From Lactarius indigo (Eukaryota; Basidiomycota; Agaricomycetes; Russulales; Russulaceae): a stretch of DNA of 64,000 nucleotides. The position numbers were made by a program, and so were the translations under genes. This document shows, piece after piece, positions 20,150 through 30,714 of this stretch. How positions within the stretch are numbered: the stretch's first letter is position 1; every line of letters begins with the position of its first letter. The notes beneath the pieces were generated by a model, which was given only the letters and a program-made list of their open reading frames with translations, made no database searches and had not been told where the DNA came from. The stretch is from assembly GCA_025766275.1 (NCBI GenBank), contig JAFKAC010000066.1, positions 1 to 64,000 of the forward strand. The letters are read 5' to 3'.

Positions 20150-20871
20150 ATGGACATGATTACCCAGTCAATCGCTGCTTTCCTCCAACCACACACATCT
20201 TCTCCGTCCATGCCCCTTGTCGCCCGTGCCATGTCCTGTCTGATAGCGGGTGGTTTCAGCGGAGAGGACTTTGATTCAGTTTTTAATGCTCAACTCGACT
20301 CTCTGGCTATCTCCCCTCACGATAAACAAAGTATAATTCCTGCTCTTCTTGGTATCGCAAAGCTAGCGAAAGTGCAGTCGCAAGGGTATGTTCGTGCCCT
20401 CAGTTCCCCATATGGTTCTCATGGCCTTGTTTTTTTTTTTGTTCTAGCACGTCTCCGTCGACATCACTAACACCACCTGGTGCGCCTGGGCCCGAGCCCA
20501 CGGACACGAACATCGGAGCCTCTTATCAGATGCGCCAACGATCCTTCTCTTCTAATTCTGGAAGCGGTTACACCATCTGGTACTTTGGCAAGTCTAATTC
20601 GAGCATCCTAATGCCGCCTACTATCCCCCAGGCCAAAACTGGACATCTTTATGTTCACCTTGACACTTCTAGAAATATATTTCTATATTGGATGCTCAGC
20701 ATAGTCAATCAATGGGAGCGCGTTTCATCGGGGGTGGAGTCCCCACTCAATCATGATCGAGTTCTTGCTATCCGCGCCAACGGAGAACCAAGTTGGATAA
20801 CCCGTGCATCGACCGTCACCACAAAAACGAGGAAGGAGAAAGAGATTCGAGAGAAATCGGTGCCAGGGTGA
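20150..20871 (+). CDS. orphan two-exon protein, unknown function
   Basis: ATG at 20,150. Exon 1 runs to 20,385, then a 62-bp GT-AG intron (20,386-20,447) with a long T-tract before TTCTAG, then exon 2 to TGA at 20,871. The join keeps the frame and gives about 219 residues. The N-terminal part is helical and polar. The middle is Pro/Ser/Thr-rich (TSLTPPGAPGPEPT). The C-terminal half holds a compact WYF..GHLYVHLDTSRNIFLYWML block with GVESPLNHDRVLAIRANGEPSWITRAS, ending in a basic Lys/Arg/Glu tail. I recall similar uncharacterised mushroom proteins but no function. Additional upstream exons are possible. Confidence 0.6.
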
Positions 20872-22084
20872 TGACTGTAGGCAGTGCTTATGTTGACAGG
20901 GTGACCCGTCTTTGTGTATGTAAACGCAGCGTCTGTGAATCTACAACACATCTGATCATTTCGCTCGGTTGACCCCTAAGTTGTTGATTTCTGTTAGGAA
21001 GAGAAAAGGATAAAGAAAACTAGACGAGCTTGCTACTGATTTGTGAGAGCGAACAAGCGAGAACGGCTGCGATAAAGTGACGGGGATTCGTTATTTCTTT
21101 TGAGACTTGGACTGGGACTGCTCGCGACTGGGCCTTTGAGTCAAGATTCACACCAAATAGAACGGGAAAGTTGCGACCTGATTTATTCAGCACGAGGGAT
21201 AAGGTTTAAATTCAGAAAAAAACATGTAGCTAAGTCGTGAAGGAGTAGGCGAAAGTAGGCAGATGGGAGGAACAAAACACAGGACATGAGACAAGTCATG
21301 TAGATACAGTGGAAAATATAGCAAGGCGTTAAGGGTCAGAGCGAGTATAGTAAAGGGAGCAGAGAGGGAGTAATCGGGAAAGTTGCGAAACGCGAATCAC
21401 CATCATCACCTTCAGTTCCATCGCAATACAACTTTGAGTTTGCACCTATCACGATATCGCATCGTTAAGTCACCTGCCTCTGGGTTGCTATTATAGAGCT
21501 CTATTTTATCGGCTGACCTCGTCACGCACGACTGTACGATGTCCGACTGACTCCGACAGCACTGTTTAGTAATATTCAGCTCAACACACAACCCGTCTGT
21601 TGATCCATGAGAACTAACCAAGTCTTAAGCGAGGCAGGGTTCTGAGAGGTCTCAGCCAGAGCGAGGTATGCAGTTAGCATTTTCAAAGCATCGAAGTTGT
21701 TCGCGACAAGACACGCGTTGGCTGGAGGCAATGACAGAGAGAGGGAAAGGGGCAACAGTAAATCCACCCAAGACAGCCAGACAACGCGTCGAGGCTGTTT
21801 GAGATGGTATACGTGCAGGAATAACCTGGAAGTAAATATTGAGTGAGGGAAGGAAGGCAGAGTGAGAGCGATTGGATCATCAGAAAGAAAAGACGTCGCA
21901 CCTTGTCGCCAGTTTGTCGCCCAGAATTCGAGGCGGCCCGGGCGGCCGGTAGATGTTCCTTGTTTTGTTGTTTTGTGTCAGTTCGGAGTTCTACGACTCC
22001 ATGCTCACTCTCTGCTACCGCTGCCATCTCCATTTTCCTCTTCGTCTGGATCCCACTTCGTGCTGCTCGACTTTTTGGTGCCCT
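20872..22084. other. intergenic; nothing recognised
   Basis: No convincing gene. A long minus frame (22,579-21,683) crosses into R1 copy c; its central part is the ~136-bp R1 units translated three times, so I treat it as repeat-derived. Confidence 0.4.
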
Positions 22085-23385
22085 CACCTCACAGCGCCCT
22101 TCACGAGCGACCTCGGCGTGCCACCTGGTCACCTCGGTGGGAGCGTTCGTTGCCCCTTCCCTCTTGCCTGGTGTCCTCAATTTCAAGCTCTCCAATCTCT
22201 TCCCGTCTTTTTTCATTCTTTCCCCACGACACCCTTCACGAGCGATCTTGGCGTACCGCCTGGTCACCTCTGTGGGAGCATTCGTTGCCCCTCCTTCCCT
22301 CTTGCCTGGTGTCCGCAATTTCAAGCTCTCCAATCTCTTCCCGTCTTTTCTCATTCTTTCCCCACGACACCCTTCATGAGCGACCTTGGCGTGCCGCCTG
22401 GTTGTCTCGGTAGGAGTACTCGTGCTTCCCCCCTGCCTGGTGGCACTTATGATTTGGTTTGACCCACGTCGTAGACTTTCGTTTTCGTTGGCCTGCCTCG
22501 CTTCGTTTTCGGTGGCAACGCTCTGTATACCTTTCCAAGTGAGTTTTCTCTCTCTCTTTTCTCGATGTCTATGGGTCACCCTTTCTTCCAGATCAAAACC
22601 CGGTCAAATTCGCAACTCTCTAGGTTGAATGTCCTTGGATCGCTACTCCAGGACTTTCCCTCCGCCGTCGCCCTCTGACGACCTTAGGCCGCCCTCCTCC
22701 TACCGCCGTCGCGGAGTCGTAGTGGGGTGAGCCGCGTTCGGATGCCTTTGGCACCGGCGCGCGCGTTGCTGAGTCGATATCATTGTGGCCGGTCCTGCTG
22801 CCTCTAGTGGGCGACCATTAGTACTCGCCGTCTGTTGACGGTCAATCCTGACTTGGCACCAGGTGTCGGTCGGAGAAGAGGAAGGCGGGGCAGGACGGGA
22901 GTGGCGAGCCTGTCGTCTGTCGAGTCCTGGCCGTGGAGCGACGCTCAATATACTCTCTCTCTGTCGTCGTCGTCGAGGTGAGTACTGTCGCCTCCTTTCC
23001 GTGCCCTATTACTACATCCTGACTTCTCTAGTTACTTCTACAGACAGTCCTGGTCTCCGGGCTGGAGGCCCCTGGAACGCTGTTCCATGCCTCTTCCTCC
23101 ACCCTCTCCCTCTGACGACCTTAGGCCGCCCTCCTCCTACCACCGTCGCGGAGTCGTAGTGGGGTGAGCCACGTTCGGATGCCTTTGGCACCGGCGCGCG
23201 CGTTGCTGGGTCGATACCATTGTGGCCAGTCCTACTGGCCCATAGTGAGCAACCGCGAGTACTCACCGTCACGAGAGGGGGGTCAAACCTATACTGGCAC
23301 CGCTTGGAGGTGTTGGGCATGTGGTAAGGTGGCAGGGGGGGTGGACAGCCTGTGGCGTGTAAGTGTTACATCCATCTCTTTACCG
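22085..23385 (+). repeat. R1 repeat, copy c
   Basis: A third copy. Three ~136-bp units (CCCTTCAYGAGCGA at 22,097, 22,232 and 22,370) lead into a block almost identical to copy b, then two ~437-bp monomers (landmark at 22,671 and 23,108). The last monomer is more diverged and ends near GTGGCGTGTAAGTGTTAC. All three R1 copies share orientation. Confidence 0.85.
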
Positions 23386-23926
23386 ATACTACTCTGTAGG
23401 TACACTGTACAGTAGTTGGATTGTTCACTTTGTGAGCCTAAATTTTGCAATCTTGTATTACTTGTCTACGCGGGTCGGTTGTGAGTGATGATTCGGAAAA
23501 TTCATGTCTCGAGACATTGAGTCGAGACATTCTGATGTCGCCGAATATTATGAGTTGTTTTGAGATTTTGATGTCTTGAGTCTTAATGTCTTGTGTCGTT
23601 GACTTACGACATTCCGACATCGGATGTCGCGCCGAATATCTTCTTGATGAAATCTGAGGATATATAGGGATTATATCAGGAATATGTACTGCTATATCAT
23701 CGGGATAAATGACACAAATTCATTGACAATGAATTTGCGAATCACATTGAAATTTTATAGGCAATCATATTGTAAATATAATCCCAATGTATCTGGTGGC
23801 ACAACTCTTTCTTTATCATAGAGTGCATCATAAATGAGTTCACAATGTATTACAAGGTGACATTTTACACATTTTTGGAACATCCTTCTCATAAATTTAA
23901 CATAAAAATCTACTTAACATTGGACA
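23386..23926. other. AT-rich 5' flank of the hAT gene with palindromic GACAT motifs
   Basis: Between 23,500 and 23,630 there are many GTCGAGACAT, GACATTCCGACATC and related inverted motifs, as in subterminal repeats of DNA transposons. The rest is AT-rich. No terminal inverted repeat pairing with the right end near 28,280 was found. Confidence 0.45.
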
Positions 23927-26900
23927 ATGCCCACAGTGTCTGCAGCTTCAGGTGGCCCTCCTGGACCCTCACAGCAGGGAGAGGACCCCTTTGCAGGTTC
24001 TTCACCTGCTCAGGCTGCCAATCAAGTGAGTATCTATTTTATTAATTTTATAATCATTTTTTAACAAATTTAATACAGGGAGGCCTTAGCTCACCCCAAC
24101 CTGAGAACTTTGACCTTGGAAATGGGTCAGATGGCTCTCAGGAGGGTGGTGCTAATTTCAATAGCCCTCAGGAAGGCAACTCTGACCCTCCAACTCCAAC
24201 TCGCCGCCCAAGGAGGGCTCAAAAAGCTGGTTCAAGGCTGGGCTCAGGTGATGACACCTTGAGGTTTTTTCAGGCTCTTGATGGGAAGAAACAGTGCAAG
24301 TTTTGCTTGTGAGTTTTTTATTCTTATTTTTATTTTTATTTCTAAAAATTATTTTTGTAGGATACTTCATCAAGAGGATGCGTCCATCAAAGTACACTCA
24401 TATCGCTCCACTACTGCAACAGGTCCTCTGCGGTCCCACCTGCTCAATCACCATGCAGATGAGTGGGTTACAGAGTGCCAAAGACTCAAAATTGAGCTGA
24501 GAGGTAAAGAGGGAGAAGAAGCTGTTGCAAGAGTTACTGGAGTTCCTGTAGAGCATCAAGCTAGGCGCCGCACTCCCTTCACTCAAGACAACTTTTTAGA
24601 TGGCCTTGTGCAATTTATTGTTGCCACAGATCAGGTTTTTTATTTAATTTTAATTTTTTTTCCCTATTTAATGTTTTTTTTTTTTTTTTAGCCTATGATG
24701 ATTGTGGAGAGACCAGAGTTCCGCCACCTGTGTCTCCTACTCCGCCCTGAGCTGAGTGATGCAGACATCCCTCACAGGACCACTATGCAGAAGCGCATTG
24801 TGGAGAACTGTACAGAGGCACTCCACAATTTGTCTCAGCATATTCAGGTAATATTTTATTATTATATCTTAGTGCTTGAGGGCTAACTTCTATTTAGACA
24901 AGCTGCCTTGGGAGGGTCTCTTTTACCACAGACATGTGGACAGACCCTGACCTCAAGCCATACATGGCTGTTACTGCTCACTGGCTGGAGCAGATCCAGA
25001 CTCAAGATGGCCAGCAAAAGCTAACCCTTAGAGCTGACCTTATTGGATTTGTCTATTTTCCTGGGTCCCACACTGGAGAGAGGTTAGCTGAGGTCTTTCA
25101 TTTTATCATTACTAGGATGGGGCTTGAAAGAAAGGTAATGTCTACTTCATTTTATATATAAATTTCGACTAATTAATTTTTTTTTAAATAAAGATTGGTT
25201 GGATAACAACAGATAATGCATCCAACAACAGCTCTATGATGGAGGCACTAGAAACTCAGTTAAAGAAGCAATATCCTAATACTGGGTTTTCTGCAGAGCA
25301 GCGCCACATCAGGTAAGTGTCAAACTATTTAATATTTTTTTGCTAACACTTTTTAGATGCTTTGCCCATATTGTAAATCTTGCATGCAAGGCAATGCTTG
25401 AGGAAGCAGTTGAACTTGGTTTTGACCAAGTTAAAAGGCTTCAGCAAATTATTGTTTATGTGAGCCTTTCCTTTTTTTTTTTCTTTTTTTTCTTCTTTTT
25501 CCCTTCTTTTTTTCGAGTTTTTTTGTCTTTTTTTCTTTTTCTTTTTCTTTTTCTTTTTCTTTTTCTTTTTCTTTTTCTTTTTCTTTTTCTTTTTCTTTTT
25601 CTTTTTCTTTTTCTTTTTCTTTTTCTTTTTCTTTTTCTTTTTCTTTTTCTTTTTCTTTTTCTTTTTCTTGTTTCTTTTTCCGAGTTTTTTCTTTTTTTCT
25701 TTTTTTTTTCTAATTTATTTATAATAGATCCGCAACTCATCACGAAGGTGTGATATATTTTCTACAATTGCAAAGGAGTCAAATGTGCCTCCTTTGCAAT
25801 TAATTCTTGATGTGGAGACCAGGTGGTCCTCTGCCTATTTAATGATCAAGAGGGCATTTATTTTGAGAGAGGTATTTTTTAAGCCATTTAATAAATTCTA
25901 ATGCTAACTTTTAGTTAGGCAATTGATAGGTTTACTCAGGAGGGAGGGCCAGACCCATTAAATGAGGAAGATTGGAGGGTCCTTGGGGGACTTCAGAGAA
26001 TTCTTCAGGTGTGCAGACATTTTCTCTCTGATTGTCTATTAATTTATTTATTAGATCCCCTTCTGGTATCAGCAATCACTTTCTTATGAGAAGACGCCAA
26101 CACTTTGTGGCACAGTTGCTGCATTTGAGGGCTTTTTAAAAACCCTCAATGACTTGGCAAATACCTTGGAGACTGAGAGACAGGACATTGGTCTTATTAT
26201 TGGAAAAGCTTCAGAGAAGATAGTTCCATATTCTATGCAGGCCCTTGACCTTCCAGTATATCAGCTTTCAATGGGTGAGTGGCTGTCTTAATATTCTGCA
26301 TAATTTCTCATCTCATGTGAACAGTTCTTAACCCTTTGACAAAGCTTGAATGGTTCAAGCAACACTACCAATCAAATGTTTCTGAAGCAGTAAAGCGCCA
26401 CCTCCTTGATGCAGTGAGTGCTTTTAATTTTATCATGCTACTCTAAAACTAAAATTCTAAGTAGCTCAGACCATTGTACACACCATCTAGAGCCCCTACT
26501 AGATCAACTATACCCCCTCCACCCCCTGAACCATTTGGTGGCATGCAGGCCACTTTGGCAAACCTTGGTATTGGCCCAATGCCTGTCTACAGACCACAGG
26601 CAAATACCTTAGAAGGTGAAGTTGATGACTATCTAGCAGCCCCAGTCAAATATGCCAATATTCTTGAGTTCTGGCAGGTATGTAGAATGGTTCATTTTAT
26701 TAGGGAGTACTGACAGTAGTTGGAATGGCAGGAACACCAGAAAAAGTGGCCAACACTCTTCAAGCTTGCCATGGACTTACTCCCCATTCAAGCCACTTCA
26801 GTCCCATGTGAGCGTGTCTTCTCAGCAAGCAAGGAGACAGCTAGAGCCAGGAGGAACCGCCTTAAGCCAGGCAGCATGGAAGCCATACAGATACTCAAGT

Positions 26901-27040
26901 TCCAGGCAAAGTATAAAAGGGAACTCAATTTTACTGAAGGGCTTGGAGAGAAGGATGAAATGGAAGAGCTGGAGGGAATGGAGGCAGTCAGACCAGTTGA
27001 GGACTTGAGGGCTTATCTCAGGGGCATTAGTGAGCAGTAG
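23927..27040 (+). CDS. hAT-superfamily transposase, 13 exons
   Basis: Thirteen exons join to 765 codons (764 aa): 23927-24025, 24079-24308, 24361-24634, 24692-24847, 24898-25134, 25194-25312, 25357-25459, 25728-25871, 25919-26008, 26055-26274, 26325-26413, 26465-26677 and 26720-27040. All joins keep frame with GT-AG introns; the shortest are 42-44 bp and T-rich. Domains: BED-type zinc finger about 95-135 (CKFC, then H-x4-H in LRSHLLNHH); RNase H-like core with Asp in TTDMWTD and in TTDNASNN; C-terminal hAT dimerisation segment with SVPCERVFSASKETARARRNRL. Family members excise with 8-bp target duplications. The frame is intact, yet CpG is very rare (about 17-20 in 2.3 kb of exon by eye), unlike neighbouring DNA. 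Confidence 0.9.
25527..25669 (+). repeat. (TTTTTC)n microsatellite inside hAT intron 7
   Basis: About 23-24 uninterrupted hexamers, lying in the 268-bp intron 25,460-25,727. It forms an extreme pyrimidine tract upstream of the 3' splice site. Long Phe-Leu or Lys-Arg frames over it are artefacts. Confidence 0.95.
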
Positions 27041-27209
27041 TTTAAAGAGAAATTTATTTGCAACAAGGCTATATACATGTATTTGTACCTAGGAATAAAC
27101 TACATAAAAGTAGGGGACCTGTGCGACTCACCTGGGGTGGCCAGAGAGGGAAAAGGGGGTGGGAAGAGAAAGGGGGGTGTGGAGGGGCAAGAGGAGGGCG
27201 CGCGAGGGC

Positions 27210-27260
27210 TGTCCGAGGGCGTCCAAGGGCGTCCAAGGGCGTCCAAGGGCCTTCCGAGGG
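27210..27260 (+). repeat. 10-bp tandem repeat (GTCCAAGGGC)n
   Basis: Four to five tandem copies of GTCCAAGGGC or a near variant (GTCCGAGGGC), just downstream of the hAT gene. Confidence 0.8.
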
Positions 27261-27429
27261 CGTCCGAGGCATCCAGGGGCACCCGATGGTTGTCCGAAGG
27301 TGGGCGGGTGCCAGCGCCGGCAGTGAGGGTGGTAGCAGTGGCGGCGGCGGCGACACGAGGGTGGTGGCGGCGGTGACAGCGAGGGTGGTGGCAGCAGCAC
27401 CAATGGCTGCGCGGTGGCCAGAGGAGTGG

Positions 27430-27900
27430 CGATGGGCGGCGACCAGAGTGAGGGGCAACGAGCGGCGGCGACCAGAGCGAGGGGCGGCGAGGGGCGACGA
27501 GTGGCGACCAGAGCGAGGGGCGGCAAGCGGCGACAAGTGGCGACCAGAGCAGGCGAGCGGCGGCGAGCGGCGACGAGTGGCGACCAAAGCAGGCGAGGGG
27601 CAGCGAGCAGCGACAAGCAGTGACCAGAGCGAGCGAGGAGCGGCGAGGGGCGATGAGCGGCGACCAGAGCAGGCAAGGGGCGGCGAGGGGTGATGAGCGG
27701 CAACCAGAGCAGGCAAGGGGCGGCGAGGGGTGATGAGCGGCAACCAGAGCAGGCGAGCGGCGACGAGCGGCGACCAGAGCGAGCGAGGGGCGGCGAGTAG
27801 CGATGAGCGGCGACGAGCGGTGACGAGCGGCGATGAGCAACGACCAGAGAGAGCGAGGGGCGGCGAGTGGTGACGAGCGGCGGCGAGGGGCGGCGAGAGC
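27430..27900 (+). repeat. GC-rich minisatellite, ~30-40 bp units
   Basis: Tandem units built from ACCAGAGC plus (A)GGCGAGSGGCGRCGAGCGGC. The ACCAGAGC landmark repeats with 40-bp spacing at 27,663, 27,703 and 27,743, then 30 bp to 27,773. It is open in several frames on both strands only because of its composition. It lies between the hAT stop and the hAT-like terminus, so it may be part of the transposon's 3' region. Confidence 0.85.
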
Positions 27901-28089
27901 ACATAAAAGGCCAGAGGTCGGCGGGCGGGCAACGCGAACAGCACGCAGACAGCGCGCAGACCTCTGGCCAGTTTGTGCAGAGGAGGGACGACGGGGGGGG
28001 GGATTCAAATCTTCAGAGCTTCAGACCCAGGGCTTGACTTGTCTGTACAATTTGAGGGTCGAATTCACACGCGTTAGACCTCCAGTGTG

Positions 28090-28280
28090 GCTTCGTTGGC
28101 TTGGCTGACTCAGGCTACCCAAAAAGGTACAATTTCTAATTCGTACTTCTGGGTGGCTTGAGCCGGCTCAGCCTAGCTTGAGCCAGCTCAATTTGGAGTG
28201 GCTCAGCTCAGCTCATCCTTTTTTGGTCGAGCTGTGCTTAGCTGAGCCAAGCCAAGCTGAGCCGAGCCACGGCAACACTA
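28090..28280 (+). mobile_element. hAT-like right terminal region
   Basis: Dense GGCTTGAGCC / GAGCTGAGCC subterminal motifs in both orientations lead to GAGCCACGGCAACACTA at 28,264-28,280. Reversed, this reads TAGTGTTGCCGTGGCTC, the form of many hAT ends. It probably closes the element encoding the transposase at 23.9-27.0 kb, but no matching left end was found, so the left end may be lost or this may be a separate small element. Confidence 0.5.
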
Positions 28281-28583
28281 CCCACCATGTCCATTTGCGG
28301 TTAAGTGATGAGTAAAGGCGTCCACAATATCGCGTTTTTACACACGCCTAATGTGTTTTGCCCTTCTGAGATAGTCATAGGACTTCTCCTCATCACGGGA
28401 CATGATACACCCACTATTGTACGTATTGTAACTGCCTAATATGGTAAATATAGTACAGTAATGTCGTAACTGTTATAGATAAGGTCCTTACGTACTTATC
28501 ACGTTTCAACAAGCAGAATCGCGTAGTGGTTCTTGATTGGGGATGAGGGGTTTGGGTTTCCGAGGCAAAGTTGCGGCGGGTGG
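28281..28583. other. short intergenic stretch; nothing recognised
   Basis: About 300 bp between the hAT-like end and the 5' LTR of element 2. No coding or structural signal was seen. Confidence 0.4.
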
Positions 28584-28947
28584 TGTTACACTTCTCGTTC
28601 CTTCTCGACTGTTCTCTATGTTTCCCAGACGTCCTTCCAACTTGTTGCCCACACTTTCTGTATGATTCGAAGGACGTTCTCGTAGATTCCATACGACTCC
28701 TACCAGTAGTACTTAAGGATGAGTTTCCATGTACTAAGAGCTCTAAGCTCGACTTACTGTATTCAACTGCAGTAACTTCTCGTATAAACATCTTTGGCTT
28801 CATGAACCCGAACGATCGCTCGTCGTTGACTCGCGATTCCCCTCTCGTCTTGTGCATCATCACTCCGCTGTCTGATTGTCGGCATTATCCGAACTCCGAT
28901 TCGATCTCCGACTCGAATCCAAATGATACGCCTTACTGCGTGTAACA
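28584..28947 (+). repeat. 5' LTR of element 2
   Basis: 364 bp. It contains AAGCTCGACTTA at 28,745-28,756, complementary to the primer-binding site just downstream of the LTR. No strong TATA box; TACTTAAGG lies about 37 nt upstream. Confidence 0.93.
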
Positions 28948-28948
28948 T

Positions 28949-28960
28949 TAAGTCGAGCTT
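28949..28960 (+). other. self-priming primer-binding site of element 2
   Basis: TAAGTCGAGCTT, one base inside the 5' LTR, is the exact reverse complement of AAGCTCGACTTA in the LTR (28,745-28,756). It has no TGG start, so a tRNA primer is unlikely. This is the same design as element 1 with an unrelated sequence. Confidence 0.8.
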
Positions 28961-29001
28961 TCCCTGAACTCAATTCCTCGAACGAATACAACCGTTTTGA
29001 T

Positions 29002-30714
29002 ATGTCTAGGTCCACCTTTGCGGATAGTGACGGAGGAGGAGTAATCTCCCTTCCTTTCCAACTCAAACCTCAAACTACCGACAACGTCGCCTTGCCGGAC
29101 GACCCCTTGCGAACTAACGTCGAATACTTACAGAAAGGAGACAGCCAGGCCCCTTGGGCAGGCTATTATACACTATTTCGCGGCGTCAAGAAGGCCGTCA
29201 AGAATTACTGCAGTGTCTGGTTCGAACTGCAGTACGACCCAAACTTGAAGCGACACTACGCTGCCAGAGTGGCAGCAGCAAACCTAGGACTTGTACATGC
29301 TCCTTGGGCTAACATGAATATCGATGAACTCAAAGCTCAGACGGTCCTCCAAACCGCCACCGAATCAATCATCGTTTCTCCAGTCCCGACTCAGTTCGCT
29401 CAACATGCCGCGTCATCTCAAGAAGCGGCGCACGCATCCCGACCACCAAGCACGCACTCCGAAATCATCACCGGTACCAGTCTTAACTTTGACCGCAGCG
29501 ACAAAAACACCAACAAAGGCAAACAGAAGGACGACAAGACGCCGCCGTCCCGTCGTAACACCATTACCCCAGGAGATACCACCGGAAAAGCTCCAGACAA
29601 CGGAGATGGTGACGACAGCAACGACGGTGGACTTACCGCTGACAAGCATAACTTCGAAAAGATCCTCAGGTCCATCCGAGGAGAACATCTCAAAGGTACC
29701 GCCCCCCGGGCCTTCTCAGGCAAATGATCAGATACACGCCGTTTTCTAGGCGCGTCCCAACGCTACTGCTTCATGAACAAAGACGCGTCAATTATCAAGG
29801 ACCCTTATAAATGCGCAACGCTATTCCTTAACTTGTGCAAGGGAGGAGCCAAGAAATGGGTCACACGCGCAACCGACTGGCTCACTCAAGTTGATGCCGG
29901 AACGAAAACGGTCCCGTTCGGCCACGATGTCTGGCAGCTCATCCTGTGCGAATTCAAAGATGCTTTCACGGATGTGTCTGACACCGAAAGAGCGCAACAG
30001 GCTCTTCTTAAACTACACATGAAGGAAAGTAACCTCGACGATTATATCGCGGAGTTCCAAGACCTCGCCGATCGCGCCGGAATGGACGCTGACGAACCCA
30101 ATGTTCTCCGGATGTTCACACAAGGACTACCCCCGAAACTTGCAGGATCTTGTATTGACCATGACAGCCCGGACAACTTCATGCAATGGATTCAAAGCGC
30201 GCAGAAACACCACCGCAATTGGCTCAAAAAGCAAGCCATCAAAGAGTTCAACCCGTTCCCGCAAAATACCGGTTGCCACCCTGGTCAAAATGTTTTCTCT
30301 CAGAAATGGACCACAAACGGCAGTTGCAGTAGACAACAACAGCAATACCGAACGCCACGCAATGGCCCCGACGCCATGGATGTGGACACTCTCCACAAGG
30401 CAACTACCGAAGATGAGAAACAGAAGTACCGAACCGAAGGACGCTGTTACACTTGCGGCAAACAGGGACACCTCAGTCGCAATTGTCCCGATCGCAAACC
30501 TCGTATCGCTGTCGCATCTTTGACACCAATCGCACAAAATACAGTAATCATCCAACCGACTCCTGCGCCAAGCAACCCGTCGCCCGTCACTAAAGACACG
30601 CCCGTTACTTGCGAAGTTCTGGAACAACTCGTGGAGTTTTCTCTAAAGCTTACGACCGAACAACAAGATGATCTGGCTCAGATGTTGGCAGCTCGCGGCG
30701 CGGATTTTCTCTAA
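29002..30714 (+). pseudogene. gag: Gag of element 2, interrupted by TGA
   Basis: ATG at 29,002. The frame is 571 codons long with one internal TGA at 29,725-29,727 (after ...RAFSGK); the frame stays open on both sides, so the reading is a CGA arginine codon changed at a CpG. It includes an acidic/basic disordered region about 150-230, a capsid-like region (MNKDASIIKD, FLNLCKGGAKKW), and the knuckle CYTCGKQGHLSRNC (C-x2-C-x4-H-x4-C) near residue 485. It ends at TAA 30,712 after Ala-Asp-Phe-Leu, where the slip site is embedded. Confidence 0.88.
30702..30708 (+). promoter_or_regulatory. gag-pol minus-one frameshift site GGATTTT
   Basis: G GAT TTT in the gag frame, followed by CTC TAA. Slipping back one base enters the pol frame, which is open through 30,726 and on. 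Same heptamer and same relation to the gag stop as in element 1. Confidence 0.75.

Noticed and set aside
21683..22579. 298-codon minus frame starting like the 114-codon frame at 17,670
   Set aside because: It is made of R1 short units translated three times. The shared start reflects nearly identical repeat DNA, and the continuation differs between copies.
22085..23385. CRISPR-like array from regularly spaced repeats
   Set aside because: The units are 135-440 bp with no spacer structure and the genome is eukaryotic. These are tandem monomers.
25340..25753. Long plus frame rich in Phe-Leu and minus frame rich in Lys-Arg
   Set aside because: Both are translations of the (TTTTTC)n microsatellite in an intron of the hAT gene.
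27058..28008. Several long overlapping frames (up to 302 codons) on both strands
   Set aside because: They are produced by the GC-rich minisatellite, are low in complexity and are open in many frames at once.
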